A stretch of DNA of 64,000 nt, taken from contig CM059199.1 of NCBI GenBank assembly GCA_030323885.1, positions 3,803,923 through 3,867,922 of the forward strand, written 5' to 3'. This document shows, in pieces, positions 1-10,884 of this stretch. The DNA comes from Branchipolynoe longqiensis. Taxonomy: Eukaryota > Annelida > Polychaeta > Phyllodocida > Polynoidae. The stretch's first letter is position 1. Every line of letters starts with the position of its first letter. The position numbers and the translations under genes are program-made. The notes under the pieces were generated by a model that had not been told where the DNA came from, ran no database searches, and saw only the letters and a program-made list of their open reading frames with translations.

Positions 1-117
1 TGGGGTTGGTGGTGGGTGGAGGCGGGGTACAGTGTGTGCTCATGCGTGTTGGGGTCTGAGCACATGCAAATTTAGGCAAGTGCAGGATTTCAACTACAGC
101 CCTAGGCAAGAGATTAA

Positions 118-718
118 AGCCCCTGTCACACTACGACGCTTCTCCCGGCGATCCGTCAGCGTTGGAAATAAAATCTTGCGCGTCGAGAAACGTCAAACTT
201 TTCGGCGGTTTGGGAGAAAAGATCGGCGTCAGCGCGGCGCGTTATGCGCGCGCCGCCAACGTGTGTATACGCGCTGGGGAAAAAAAAAAAAAAAGTTTGG
301 CGCGACGTCTTCATTTAACCTTAAATGTTGGTAGGGCGTAAAACAAAAATGGCCCAGTTTGCGCGACGCGTGAGCAACGACCCTCCCGCGCGCGCGCCGT
401 CTTTCTAGCATTCCCATAACGTTATGCCGGCGCGTCCAACGCAGCGCGACGCGCGCCTAACGTCCTCCTAGCGTTCTTACCCATTTCGTCCCGCGCGTTG
501 CCGCGCGTTGGAAGTTTTGGACAGGTTCAAAACACTCAGCGACCAATAACGCGCGCCGACTTTCGTCGGCGACTCGCCGGCGACAAAGACGTGTACCGAC
601 GTGTACCGACGCGCGCATAACGCGCCCCCAGCACGTCTCGATATTTCACTAATTATCGCCCAAAAACACCACACGTTGACCGGTCGCCGGCGAGAAGCGT
701 CGTAGTGTGACAGGGGCA
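118..718. mobile_element. Palindromic DNA element, family H copy 1 (Harbinger-like MITE)
   Basis: The ends are a 27-bp inverted repeat (118-144 and 692-718) that begins RGCCCCTGTCACACTACGAC, with one mismatch at the outermost base. A direct TAA lies on both sides (115-117 and 719-721). A 3-bp TWA target duplication is the hallmark of PIF/Harbinger elements, so that assignment is an inference. Inside are a left motif with CAAACTTTTCGGC (near 194) and a right stem-loop GTTTTGGAC/GTTCAAAAC (514-533). The interior is rich in GCGCG and ACG words. No transposase is present, so it is non-autonomous. Confidence 0.8.
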
Positions 719-720
719 TA

Positions 721-1930
721 AGAGAGAGAGACGGGGGAGAAAGCCAGAGAGGCATAGAGGTGGAGAGGTGGAGAGGTGGAGAGGCAGAGAGGCGGAGAGG
801 CGGAGAGGCGGAGAGGCGGAGAGGCACGGAGGTGGAGAGGCGGAGAGGCGGAGAGGCGGAGAGGTGGAGAGGCGGGGAGGCGAGAGGCGGAGAGGCGAGA
901 GGCGGAGAGGCAGAGAGGCGGAGAGGCAGAGAGGCAGAGAGGCAGAGAGGCAGAGAGGTGGAGAGGCGGAGAGGTGGAGAGGTGGAGAGGCGGAGAGGTG
1001 GAGAGGCGGAGAGGCGGAGAGGCAGAGAGGTAGAGAGGCGAGAGGCAGGGAGGCGGAGAGGCGGAGAGGCAGAGAGGCGGAGGGGTGGAGAGGCGGTGAG
1101 GTGGAGAGGCGGAGAGGTGGAGAGACGGGGAGGCAGAGAGGCAGAGAAAAGTAGAGAGACAGAGAGGCAAAGAAGCAGAGAGGCAGAAATATGGATAGAG
1201 GGAGGAGGAAAGTGAGGGAGAGAGAAATATAGAGGTTGATGGAGGGAGAGACAAAGAGTGAAAGGGACAGATGGAGCTAGAGAAGGACAGGGAGAGAACG
1301 TGGGAGGGAAAATAAAACAGACGGAGGCAGAGAGGAGGCAGAGTGAAGGCAGAGAAGGAGGCAGGGGAGGGGGGATGACAGATGGCTGAGGGAGAGAGAA
1401 GGATTGGGGTGAACATTGGATGGAGAGAGAGGGAGAGGGAGTGATGGGAGATGGAGAGGGAGAAGTAGAGAGGGGAGAGGGGGAGAAGGGGCAGAGGGAA
1501 GAGGGTAACAATAAGGAGAGAGGGAGGGGAAGGGGAGCCGGGGAGAGGGAAGAGGGGAGAGGGCGAAAGATGGGATAGGGTAGAGGGGGAGGGAGAGGGA
1601 TAATGATGGGACGAGTGAGAGGGGGAGAAGAGAGGGAGAGTGGGAGGGGGAAAGGGATGGAGAGGGAGAGGGATAGGGAGAGGGAGAGGAAGTGGGAGAG
1701 GGAGAGGGAAAGGGAAAGGGAGAGGGAGAGGGAGAGGGAAAGGGAGAGGGAAAGGGAGAGGGAGAGGGAGAAGGAGAGGGAGAGCGAGAGGGAGAGGGAG
1801 ATGGAGAGGGAGACAGAACTGGTGGCGAAGGAGAGACAAGTAGAAAGCGGGTGATGGGATAAGAAAGGAGGGGGGGGGGAGGAGGGATGGCGATGGACGG
1901 ACAGGGAGAGGAGGGGGGGGGGAACAGGGA
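721..1930 (+). repeat. Purine-rich minisatellite (GGCGGAGA)n grading into (GGGAGA)n
   Basis: Positions 745-1190 are an 8-bp GGCGGAGA/GGTGGAGA/GGCAGAGA array. Positions 1190-1930 are GGGAGAGG-type repeats. The plus strand is almost pure purine for 1.2 kb. Long open frames on both strands encode only Arg/Glu/Gly or Ser/Leu/Pro repeats and are not genes. Confidence 0.9.
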
Positions 1931-2017
1931 AAGAGAAGCCATGACTATCATTTGAACAAGGTTCAGCATGTGAGTGATGTACAAAGCGGCTTGAATGTGT
2001 TTGAGTGGTGAAGAGGG

Positions 2018-2370
2018 TTTGTTTGTTTGTTGTTGTTTCACGTCCTAGCAACATCTAAGGCCATATCAGGATGGGTACCGACTTGTGACAGTGTGCACTC
2101 ATGGCGACTGTATAGTGCTGCCTCACTGGGAAACCAGGCCGCCAGCACCATGACCTGATATCCCACTCAGTCACATTATCCTGACACTGAGCCAACGAGT
2201 TCTTACCCTATCCTAACAATGCCAAGCGCCATGCTAGGAATCGACAAGTATACATTTTTCAGTGATCGGTTTGACTCGACCAGCATTCGAATCCACAAAC
2301 TTATGGGTTCGGATCTCCCGATCTCCCAAAACAGGAGACGGACGCTCTACTCATTTCGCCACCCCGTCTG
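2018..2370 (-). mobile_element. tRNA-headed SINE, type B, complete
   Basis: The minus strand reads a tRNA-like head (GACGGGATGGCCGAATGAG class, here diverged), the common body and a tail ACGTGAAACAACAACAAAC. On the plus strand it begins GTTTGTTTGTTTGTTGTTG and ends at the CACCCCGTCT head boundary. Its length of about 350 bp matches the other complete copies. Confidence 0.85.
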
Positions 2371-2745
2371 CTAGGTGGTGATGAGGGTAGACAGGGTGAA
2401 GAATGGGGTAGATTCAGCGAACACTGGTTATATATTGTGAAAGGTGGCGTGGGGAGTGAAGGGAGGTGTGTGTGGGGGGGGGGGGGGGTGCGCAGGTGAA
2501 CATGCGAGGGTGACCCGGGAACCCGAACATTGGAGAGGGGCTCGGGGACCAGGAGAAGGTAAGGCCCGTAAATAATGGATTTTTCATTATGCGCCGTGGA
2601 CGGGCAGAACTTGATTGACACCCCGAAACCCGCCAACTGACACAGGAAGGCGGGTCACCGGCGGCAGGTAGCGGCGCGCCGATCTGATTGACATGTGCGC
2701 CGGGCAGTTAAAGCGGCACAGTCAGGTGTTAAAGGTGCACAGTCT

Positions 2746-2797
2746 TGTTTGTTTGTTTGTTTCTAGCAATGTCCTAGCAACATTTAGGGTCATTTTG
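2746..2797 (-). mobile_element. SINE tail-only fragment (about 52 bp)
   Basis: Only the SINE 3' tail is present in reverse (GTTTGTTTGTTTCTAGCAATG, then the CTAGCAACATTTAGGGTCAT segment). It abuts the SINE starting at 2798. Confidence 0.7.
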
Positions 2798-3130
2798 ACC
2801 AGGTGTGGTAGCCAAATTGGTAGAGCGCGGGCCTCACTTGCGGGAGATTGGGAGCTTGGTTCCCGGTCGAGTCAAACCTATGACTTATGAAGTTGATACT
2901 TGTCGCGTCCTAGTCTCATACTCAGCATTAATAGGATAGGGCAAGTACTGGTTAGCTCAGTACCAGGATAATATGACTGGGTGGGATATCACATCATGGC
3001 GCAGGCAGCCTGATTTCCCCATGGGGCAGTGCTATAAAGTTGCCATAAGTGTGCACTGTCAGAAGTCGATACCCGTCCTGATATGACCTTAGATGTTGCC
3101 AAGAAGTAAAACCCCAACAACTAACCAACC
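2798..3130 (+). mobile_element. tRNA-headed SINE, type A, complete
   Basis: The head GGTAGCCAAATTGGTAGAGC resembles a tRNA A box, and TTCCCGGTCGAGTC lies in the B-box position. The common body follows, and the tail is AAGTAAAACCCCAACAACTA. A RNA polymerase III internal promoter is expected from the family. Confidence 0.85.
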
Positions 3131-3152
3131 ATCTAAGGTCATAAAGACGGGG

Positions 3153-3399
3153 GCTTCACAGTCTGATGGTTTTGAATTTTTGTCATTTTCTGAGATAAAT
3201 ATATTACATTGATCATTGTAATTTACGCTACTTCAGTTTGAAGTAATTTTGATTTTAAATGACTAACTTGGGAGATATTTGAAGTGCAAGCAAAGTAAAG
3301 TTGCCATAACATGACAACTTAGGAGCTCTTTGAAGTGTAAACATGGGCAAATTAAAGTTGACATGATTGTCAAAACTCTGATCCCAGTGGCTTCAGCAG
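3153..3399 (+). mobile_element. Family T MITE, 3' end lost to a SINE
   Basis: It carries the family T core (TTTTTGTCATTTTCTGAGAT, then a GTTTGAAGTAA segment) with a degenerate left terminus. It stops at 3399, where a reverse SINE starts. Confidence 0.75.
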
Positions 3400-3567
3400 T
3401 TGGTTGGTTGTTGGAGTTTTATGTCCTGGCAACAGCTCAGGTCATATTAGGACTGACTTGTGACAGTGTGCTCTCGTGGCGACTTACTAGTGCTGCCCCA
3501 CTGGGAAACTAGGCCGCCCACACCATGACCCGCTAATGTGATATCCCACTCAGTCACATTATCTTGA
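3400..3567 (-). mobile_element. SINE, tail and body only
   Basis: It starts TTGGTTGGTTGTTGGAG, the reverse of a CTCCAACAACCAACC tail, continues through the body to CAGTCACATTATC and lacks the tRNA-like head. Confidence 0.8.
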
Positions 3568-3947
3568 GTGTCCATACCCTCGACTGCGGCTATGTAACGT
3601 AATATACCGTAGGTGATACCCATGGCAACTAAAAGGAAATGGACTCCTAATAAAAAATGGACTCCTAATAAAACAAATCCTTTATAATGATCTTAAATTG
3701 ATTGCGATAGCCATATTGCGATAGCCATATATTTTATAGCTTTTATTGTCAGTCATATCTCACAGATTTAGCTCTTTATTCCAATGATTCATTCACTCAT
3801 TAAAATTAGTTTTGTATTATTCTAAACCCTTACTTATATGGGTGAAGACCCAAGTATCAAAAGGAGCAATCCTTAAAGTATATGCCGAGTGCAGCTTTAA
3901 GAATTATTCCACTATACATAAACCCACTCCCTTTCAATAGCGACAAT
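3568..3947. other. AT-rich spacer, nothing recognised
   Basis: AT-rich sequence with one short direct repeat (ATGGACTCCTAATAAAA twice near 3640-3672). I see no coding or mobile-element signal. Confidence 0.5.
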
Positions 3948-4003
3948 CCCGTCCTGATATGACCTTAGATGTTGCCAGGAAGTAAAATTCCAACAACCAA
4001 CCA
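3948..4003 (+). mobile_element. SINE tail-only unit (about 55 bp)
   Basis: It begins at the recurrent boundary CCGTCCTGATATGACC and ends in AAAATTCCAACAACCAACC. The head and body are absent. Confidence 0.75.
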
Positions 4004-4434
4004 TCTAGTACTAGTAGTAGTACTAGTAGTCACCCCCGTCCCACCATATAATCCACTCATGCCCCCCCTCACCCCATTCCACCATATAACCTACTCCCCC
4101 CCCCCCCCACACACACACTCCATCAGGCTCCCCACCGCTGTGATTATTGATCGGCTATTTCTGGCCACAATTGCCGACAATAGATACACATGTTGCGGCG
4201 CGGTGCCTTATCCCATCACATGACCTCTTGCCGCGCACCGGCTCCCCACGCACCCATCACACCCAGACAGCCTCCACCTCATAAACTGTGATGGATTGTT
4301 CTGTTCACTGCCCACCCACCGTAAACCCTCAAACAGTAACACTGCGGGCCGATCAGCTGATGCTACAGAATCGGTGCTGTTTTCTTCACTTTTCTTTCTT
4401 TTTTTCACCTCCCTTCTTAAAAAAAAAAAGAAGC

Positions 4435-4713
4435 CAGACGCGGTGGCCGAATCGGTAGAACGCAGGCCTGACACGCCCTGAGATCGGGAGTTTGCTTCCC
4501 AGTCGTGTCAAACCAATGACTTACAAAATTGATACTTGGCGCTTCCTAGCTTGGCGTTTGGCATTAATAGGATAGGGCAGGGACTGGTTAGCTCAGAGTC
4601 AGGATAATATGACTGGGTGGGATATCGAGTCATGGTGGGCTGATTTCTCAGTGGGGCAGTACCATAAAGTTGCCATGAGTGCGCACTGTCAGGATCAATC
4701 ACAACCAACCAAC
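4435..4713 (+). mobile_element. tRNA-headed SINE, type A, lacking the usual 3' stem-loop
   Basis: The head CGGTGGCCGAATCGGTAGAA and the body are present, but the GATATGACCTTAGATG tail segment is missing. The body runs straight into CAATCACAACCAACCAAC. Confidence 0.8.
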
Positions 4714-4900
4714 AAATCTTCTTTTTATTCAAAGCCGCTGTCTGCTTGTCCCTCTGTGGGTGATCAAAATGGGTATTTCCACTTTAAAAAAGAGATTTCG
4801 CCCTACGCATGCGTCCAGGTATTGTTTTGTGCAAAATTGTTTCATTTAGTTAGTTAGCATCATGACCCTTAACCTTTACATTATTTGTTTTGGCAATAAA

Positions 4901-5255
4901 TTAAAGCTGCATACTCCTATGGGTTTTGAGTTTCTGTCATTTTCTGAGATAAGCATATTAGCGTGATTGTGATAATCTACCCTACTTTCACTTGAAGTAA
5001 CTTTTATTTTAAATAGCTAACTTTTGCAATATTTGAAGTGCAAACAAGCAAAATTAATTTTGACAAGCTTGCCAAAACCCTGACACGATAGGTTTCTGCA
5101 GTAATAGGTTCTATTAAATTGCCTAAGTATTCCCTTCTATGTGGTGACAAATGTTTAACAAGTGCACAAGTATTTAAGTTAGATATGTAGAATCAAATTG
5201 AGAGACTTCTTTTGGTTTTGAAAATGTGATGCTTCATCGGACTATGCAGGTTTAA
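4901..5255 (+). mobile_element. Family T MITE, full length (355 bp)
   Basis: TTAA flanks both ends (4901-4904, 5252-5255). The inverted termini read AGCTGCATACTCC and, on the other strand, ACCTGCATAGTCCGATG. TTAA duplications are typical of piggyBac and Kolobok elements. There is no coding capacity. Confidence 0.85.
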
Positions 5256-5360
5256 GCAATTTGGGTATTACATGTCCGTATATTTCTTTGGGTGTTTATT
5301 TCCTTTCCATTGAATCAAGCAATGATTGTTACTTTTGGCTTCGGTTTGTTGTTGTCGCTG

Positions 5361-5556
5361 TGCATTAGTTGATTAAGCAGGGGAAATTTCAATTGCGGAC
5401 AATTGGTCTTCCTCATTCCACTGCTCCTTGCCTTATCCTAGTAATGCTGGGCAGCAACGCAAATCAATATTTAAGTCATTGGTTTGACTCGGCCAGGATT
5501 CAAATTCCATAAGCTACCAAAATGAGAAGGGGGTGCTGAGCTCCTTTGGCCATCTC
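5361..5556 (-). mobile_element. Hybrid SINE (type B head, type C tail)
   Basis: On the plus strand it starts with the reverse type C tail (CATTAGTTGATTAAGCAGGG, then GGTCTTCCTCATTCCACTGC), passes the type A/B mid-body and ends in a degenerate type B head. Confidence 0.75.
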
Positions 5557-5742
5557 AAGTTGATGAATATAACCCATATTCTTACATTGACATCTAATAG
5601 TTTTACCTTTATTTTCTCAAAGGTATTAACCCTACTCCATTGCTACATCCATGCTGATATCTATCATTATTATTACCTTCAAACTAAGGGTTTTATAACC
5701 GCTTCAATTCTCCCATTGACTATCAGTATCACCAACCCATGT

Positions 5743-6050
5743 GACCAGATGGGATGGCCGAATGAGTTAGAGCGTCCATCTCCCGTGTTGGTAGATTGTG
5801 GGGTCATGGGTATGAACCCTGGTTGAGTCAAACGAATAACTTTAAAATTGATACATGTCGCTTCCTAGCCAGGCACTCAGCATTATTAGGATAGGGCAAG
5901 GACTGGTTGGGTCAGTGTCAGGATAATGTGACTGAGTGGGAGATCAGGTCATGGTGCTGGCAGTCGAGTGCGCACTGTTACAAATCGGTACCCATCCTGA
6001 TATGACCTTAGATGTTGCTAGGACATAGAACAACAACAAACAAACAAACC
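5743..6050 (+). mobile_element. tRNA-headed SINE, type B, complete
   Basis: The head GGGATGGCCGAATGAGTTAG has a long variable-arm-like segment and ATGAACCCTGGTTGAGTC. The tail is GGACATAGAACAACAACAAA followed by CAAACAAACC. Confidence 0.85.
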
Positions 6051-6582
6051 CATGTACCCGATAGGAAGCACTGAGCTGGAGGTGGACGATAATGTAAGTA
6101 GTTGTGGTAACGGTGAATGGGATCCCACATCGAGGGCCCAGACCCAGTAGCCTACTTCCAGCCTCCCCCCCCCCCCACCCACCTCCTCCACCCCACCCCC
6201 ACATCCTCCAGTAACCCATCTCCTCCTGCCATGCCCACAGCCTCGTTCTGAGGCGTGACTAGTCACGTGACTGCCTAGGCGAGCACTCGCCCACCGGATG
6301 TACCATATGAGGGCCACTGCGCATGCCCCCTGGTGCCGTGACCACGTGATGTGTCAATGCTGTGTCTTGTCTAGGGCGGACAGTCAGCTGTGGTTCCCAT
6401 TAGGGAAGAAGGTGGAAGGTTTTAAACCCTGTTGCTATATTGTTGTAATAGTGGCATGGTATGTGATGTATATATATGACTTACGTGAATATTGTTAGGA
6501 ATCTATTTATTCTGTTATGGTTATTATTTTGCCTGTTCGCATCTGTTACCCATGTGACCTTCCTTTTGATATGATATATGTG
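6051..6582. other. Spacer with a palindromic E-box
   Basis: No gene or repeat family is recognised apart from C-rich runs near 6160-6200. The 12-bp palindrome AGTCACGTGACT lies at 6261-6272. Confidence 0.45.
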
Positions 6583-6919
6583 ACTGGGCACGGTGGCCGA
6601 ATCTGTAGAGTGCGGACCTCACGAGCGGAATGTCGGGAGTTCGGTTCCCAGTCGAGTCAAACCAATGACTTATAAGATTGATACTTGTCAATTCCAAGCT
6701 TGGGAACTGGCCAGTAATAGGATATGGCAATGACTGGTTAGTTCAGTGTCAGGATAATGTTACTGGGTCAGATATTGGGTCATGGTGCCAGCGGCCTGAT
6801 TTCCCAGTGGGGAAGCACTATAGTATAAACTTGCCATGACTGCACACTGTTACCAGTCGGGACCCATTATGATATAACCTTAACTGTTGCTAGGAAGTAA
6901 AACTCCAACAACCAACCAA
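6583..6919 (+). mobile_element. tRNA-headed SINE, type A, complete
   Basis: The head CGGTGGCCGAATCTGTAGAG and box-B-like GGTTCCCAGTCGAGTC are present, with the full body and the tail AGTAAAACTCCAACAACCAA. Confidence 0.85.
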
Positions 6920-7044
6920 TCCTTTGAATGTGTACTTTGCTGTTTGGGATTACTGGAGGTTGGTTTGCAGCCTGGTGAGCAGGAGGTCTGCTAACAAGCA
7001 GCTCCCCCACTTTCCATGCTGCCCTCCAGGCGGCGCCTCACGCG

Positions 7045-7067
7045 CCCCCCCCCCCCCCCCCCCCCCC
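7045..7067 (+). repeat. Poly-C tract
   Basis: A run of about 23 consecutive C. Together with the next 40 bp it resembles the flank of the family T copy at 44460. Confidence 0.9.
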
Positions 7068-7108
7068 AACCACACCTACTACCGGCCCAATCCCCCTGCA
7101 GACTTTGC

Positions 7109-7462
7109 TTAAAGTTGCATAGTCCGATGGTTTTGAATTTCTGTATTTTTTCTGAGATAAATATATTAGATCGATCACTAGTATCTACTTTACATCAGTT
7201 CAAAGTTACTTTTATTTTAAATGGTAAACTTTGGAGATATTTTGAGTGCAAACATGGAAAATTAGTTTTGGCCAGCTTGCAAAACTCTGACACCATACAC
7301 TTCTGCAGTAACAGGTTCTGTTAAATTGACTCAGTATTGCCTTCTACACAGAAACAAATGCTTAATAAGTGAATCAGTATCTAAGTTAGATATGTAAAAT
7401 AAAATTTTGATAATTGGTTTGGTTTTGAAAATTTGATATTTCATTGGATTATGCAGCTTTAA
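7109..7462 (+). mobile_element. Family T MITE, full length, subfamily 1
   Basis: TTAA flanks (7109-7112, 7459-7462) and termini AGTTGCATAGTCCGATG/AGCTGCATAATCCAATG. It carries the subfamily marker GATCGATCACTAGTATCTAC. Confidence 0.9.
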
Positions 7463-8335
7463 TCAAATATATGGTAGGCCAGCCCCAGTACAAGGTTCGA
7501 TCCATACTACTGTGTTGCTTCCACTTTATGTCAAATAATTATATCTTCTTAATTATATCTGCATAATCAAATCTAGACAAGCGCTTACCTTTCGATAATG
7601 TGGTGCTGTCATTGGATGGTGCAGCTTCGATGCAATTTGAAAATTGGCCGGGATTAACGCGTCAGTGCATTGTGACAATTAAGCCAAAGTGCTAAATATA
7701 GAACCCATGTCTGTTTGTTCGGCTGATTGCCTGCTTGAATCCATTGACATTTGCTGCAAGCGTTCTGCAATCATGCCTTTGTGCTAAATATAACTCTGTT
7801 TGTCCGACTCTGTTTGTCCGACTCTGTTTGTCCGACTCTGTTTGTCCGACCGCCTGCCCATTTGATGGTTGATTTTTTTTTGGAGTTTTACATCAGGAAG
7901 ACACGTGGTTGAAGACGGTGCCATTTATTTTTAGGGTTGGTAGTAGTTTATGGAATTGGTTATTCTATGCGGGTTCCTTGTTTAGGGGCTTACTGAGTGA
8001 ATTAGTAATGTGTGTTTCATGTCATGTCGGCAACAAAGGCTATATTACAGTGAGATCAGGTCAATATTTAAAACAATTTGTCAAATACCCGTGTGTAATA
8101 ATATAGATATTTCTCAAATTGCAAATCAGGAAACATTGTCTGTTGTTAAATAATGGTATTCAACAAGTTGTCCTCAACAGCATAGAATGTAGAAGTATAA
8201 AAAAGGTTATACTTGATTGAACTCCAGGGTAGAGGTACATTCTATGACTAAGATTGATAAATTATAACAATGAACCTCTCATTTCTATTCAGATCTAATT
8301 TTATGGTTTCGGTCTTAATGTCCTAGCAACATCTA
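7463..8335. other. Spacer with a short 14-bp tandem repeat
   Basis: A (CTGTTTGTCCGACT)n array of about four units lies at 7795-7850. A longer phrase, GTGCTAAATATA, occurs at 7690 and 7782. Nothing else is recognised. Confidence 0.5.
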
Positions 8336-8543
8336 AGACAGGATGGCGCAAGGAGTTCAGCGGTCACTTCCTGTGTTGCAGGTCGTGGGTTCAAACCCCT
8401 GCCAGGTCAAATCAGTGACTTAAGACCTGATACTTGTCATTATATAGCATGGGCATTGGCATTACCAGGATAACACATGCACAAAAGAAATAATCTGGGA
8501 GACCGATTGTCCATAGTTGAAATTGACCCTGGTTGCATTATAG
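8336..8543 (+). mobile_element. Diverged SINE, head and partial body
   Basis: The sequence GACAGGATGGCGCAAGGAGT, then GGTTCAAACCCCTGCCAGGTC and TGATACTTGTC, follows the SINE head and body order. It is strongly diverged, and its 3' part is internally deleted. Confidence 0.6.
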
Positions 8544-8657
8544 TTAAAGTTGCATAGTCCGATGGTTATGAGTTTCTATCACTTTCTGAGAGAACTATAT
8601 CAGGTTGATCATTATAATTTACCCTACTTTAATTTGAAGTGACTTAAATCGTCATAG

Positions 8658-9233
8658 TCCTGTCACACTATGACGTATCTCGCCGGCGTGCCACCAACGC
8701 GCAAAAAAGTCGAGAAACCTCAAACTTTTCGGCATGGTGGGAAAAAGTTTGACGTCAGCGGAACGTGTTGGTAGCTTGCGGCCGACGTTGTGGTAACGTA
8801 TATTGACGCGTGAGAAAAAAAGAAAAAAAGTTTTGGCGCACCGTCCTGATATGACCTTAGATGTAGCTAGGATGTAAATCAACAAAGCAACAATTTGGCG
8901 CAACGTGTGGGAACGACCGCCATGCGTGCGCAGCATGTGCATAGCGTTCACATAACATTATTCCAATGCGTCCAACGGATCTCGACGTGAGCCTAACCTC
9001 CCCATAATGTTGGCACCCGTGGGTCGTCGCACATCGAAAGTTTTGTGCAAGCACAAACTTTGCCGATACCCTGATGCACCTTGCCGACTGTCGCCATCCA
9101 TCAATGAATACCAACGTGCGCCTAACGCAGGCCTAACGCGGGCCTAACACTTCCAGATGTCTCCCAATGTTTCACCAAAAAGTGACACACATCGACGCAC
9201 GTTGGCGAGAAACGTCGTAATGTGACAGCACCA
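8658..9233. mobile_element. Palindromic DNA element, family H copy 2
   Basis: The left end TCCTGTCACACTATGACG mirrors the right end CGTCGTAATGTGACAG. The left motif CAAACTTTTCGGCATG faces AAAAAGTTTGACG (8720-8752). The right stem-loop centres on GTTTTGTGCAAGCACAAA (about 9040-9057). The flanking trinucleotides TAG/TTA are a degraded TWA duplication. The pre-insertion sequence can be read from other family T copies. Confidence 0.75.
8841..8893 (+). mobile_element. SINE tail-only unit with target-site duplication
   Basis: A unit of about 53 bp (CCGTCCTGATATGACCTTAG to AATCAACAAAGCAACAA) lies inside family H copy 2. TTTGGCGCA is repeated on both sides (8832-8840 and 8894-8902). It therefore inserted as a short unit and is not a deletion relic. 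Confidence 0.8.
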
Positions 9234-9311
9234 TTACCTTTTGAGATATTTGAAGTGCAAATGAAACAAATTAATTTTGGCAAGCCCTGGCTGATGTTCA
9301 TCATTTCTAAT

Positions 9312-9400
9312 ATAGGGCAAGGAGCAGTGGAAATGGGAAGACTAATTGTTTGTGATTAAAATCACCCTTGCTTAATTAACTAATGTACATCAACATAAAC
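9312..9400 (+). mobile_element. Type C SINE tail fragment
   Basis: GGGCAAGGAGCAGTGGAAAT, then GGGAAGAC and CCTTGCTTAATTAACTAATG, match the 3' end shared by the type C and hybrid SINEs. Confidence 0.65.
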
Positions 9401-9480
9401 AAATAAAACCACAAGGAATGTCCCCACCCCCAAGAAAATGGCGCCTGCTATTTTCCTGTATCCTTCTCTTGATGTTTCTT

Positions 9481-9560
9481 TGTTGCTGTTTTACGTCCTG
9501 GCAACATCTAAGGTCATATCAGGACTGGTTCTCTTGGTGAGGCAGTGCGACAAAGCATTC
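9481..9560 (-). mobile_element. SINE tail fragment, reverse
   Basis: TGTTTTACGTCCTGGCAACA and CTAAGGTCATATCAGGACTGG are the reverse tail. A short, degenerate stretch of body follows. Confidence 0.65.
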
Positions 9561-10860
9561 ATCCAAAAGTCCAAATTAATTAAATATGTATCTAAGTGAA
9601 AGCTTTACACAAAAAAAGACCACTGTAAAAAGAACAAAGGAAAGATCAAACTGACAAAAATTCTGCATTGACAAAGTCCCGCAAGGCGTAGTCGATTAAT
9701 CAACTCGGGTCACTTTTTGGCGAATGCGCACATCCAACAGACTCGGGTTGAATAATCGAATACATTTCTCCATGCTCGGGGTGGAAAAAATGGTGGTTTA
9801 CTCCAAGACCTTTTCTTTTTTTTAATAACCGATATAACTACAGCAAAATAGGATTTAAAGTATTTTATGATTGCATAGTTTAGCTATATTTCAATTTCAT
9901 TAATCTAGGTTATTACCCCGAAAAAACATGTATGACTGGTACTGGTGGCTGTTATCTTGCAGGACGGTACCAGTGCAAATGTGATGTCATCACTCCTAGC
10001 CACCCCAGCCAAGAGGTGGATGACTGGGGTCGGGTTGTTTTGCACAAGGCACATGTATTTGTTGACTTCACTCGCGGTGTTCGAATTGAAATTCTGACGA
10101 CTCAGGTGATCGGAGTTGCCCAGGTCATGCTAATCGATTAAGCCCATACGGATTGTGCACTGTCGTCCACGTGTATGGTATCTCCAGCCACAATGAAATG
10201 TTCCAGTTAACATTTCCATAACAATAATTCCCTGATAGCGGAATAGATGAACTTGTTGATCAGATAGCAAAAATGGAGAGATGCCCACGGTTCAAATAGA
10301 CATTTTCCCTGCGCGTGTACAGTATGACGTAATAGTAGCTCTGCCAGTGACGTCCAACTGCGAGTTGGTGCCGGACATCCCTTATTGTATTCAATGCTTG
10401 AATAATAATAATAATAATATATTTATTTCCACATGATCAATGTACACACAAGTTGATATTTATATCAGTAATTTTTTCACATGAAAAAGGAGAAAGCAGA
10501 AGTACAATACTTATGAGGTTCTTTCCCCATTTAAAAATAACACAAATAAAAATCCTTCGTTTATCACCGACATCATAATTATGGCGATGTCTCGATGGGC
10601 AGAGAATTGACTAAACAAAAAGGAAACAAAAAAAATCTTGTTAGCACGGCCATCAATAAATGCAATTGGCGTCATCCAATTGGCGATAACAGATGTGACG
10701 ATCATCCACCAGTGGACGTATGCAGTGTAGAGACATCCGGTTGGAGATTGGCGTGAGCAATGGCTCTTTCACTCAATGGTTATAGGCTCAATGGCCTCTG
10801 AATCACATAGGAGGAACTGGGAGAAGCTGATTGTCTTACAGCTATTTGCAATAAGTAACT
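9561..10860. other. Low-repeat spacer
   Basis: About 1.3 kb with no recognised mobile element except an (AAT)n microsatellite at 10406-10425. Short open frames, the largest 69 codons at 9932-10141, show no recognisable protein family, so I do not call a gene. Confidence 0.5.
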
Positions 10861-10884
10861 GCTATCTCATATGGACAGTGTGTG

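Larger units (their letters stand above)
8544..9291 (+). mobile_element. Family T MITE interrupted by a family H element
   Basis: The left part (8544-8657) starts at TTAA with AGTTGCATAGTCCGATG. The right part (9234-9291) resumes with TTTTGAGATATTTGAAG in register, then truncates. The break holds the element at 8658-9233, so that insertion is the younger event. Confidence 0.8.

Noticed and set aside
477..2054. Open frame of 525 codons on the minus strand
   Set aside because: It runs through the purine minisatellite and encodes only Ser/Leu/Pro repeats; the frames on the other strand are equally open.
2798..2880. tRNA genes suggested by the many GGCCGAATCGGTAGAGCG motifs
   Set aside because: All belong to dispersed SINE copies with shared bodies and tails; none folds into a complete cloverleaf by eye.
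9932..10141. Open frame of 69 codons in a low-repeat region
   Set aside because: No family recognised, no splice signals clearly flanking it, and a length expected by chance.
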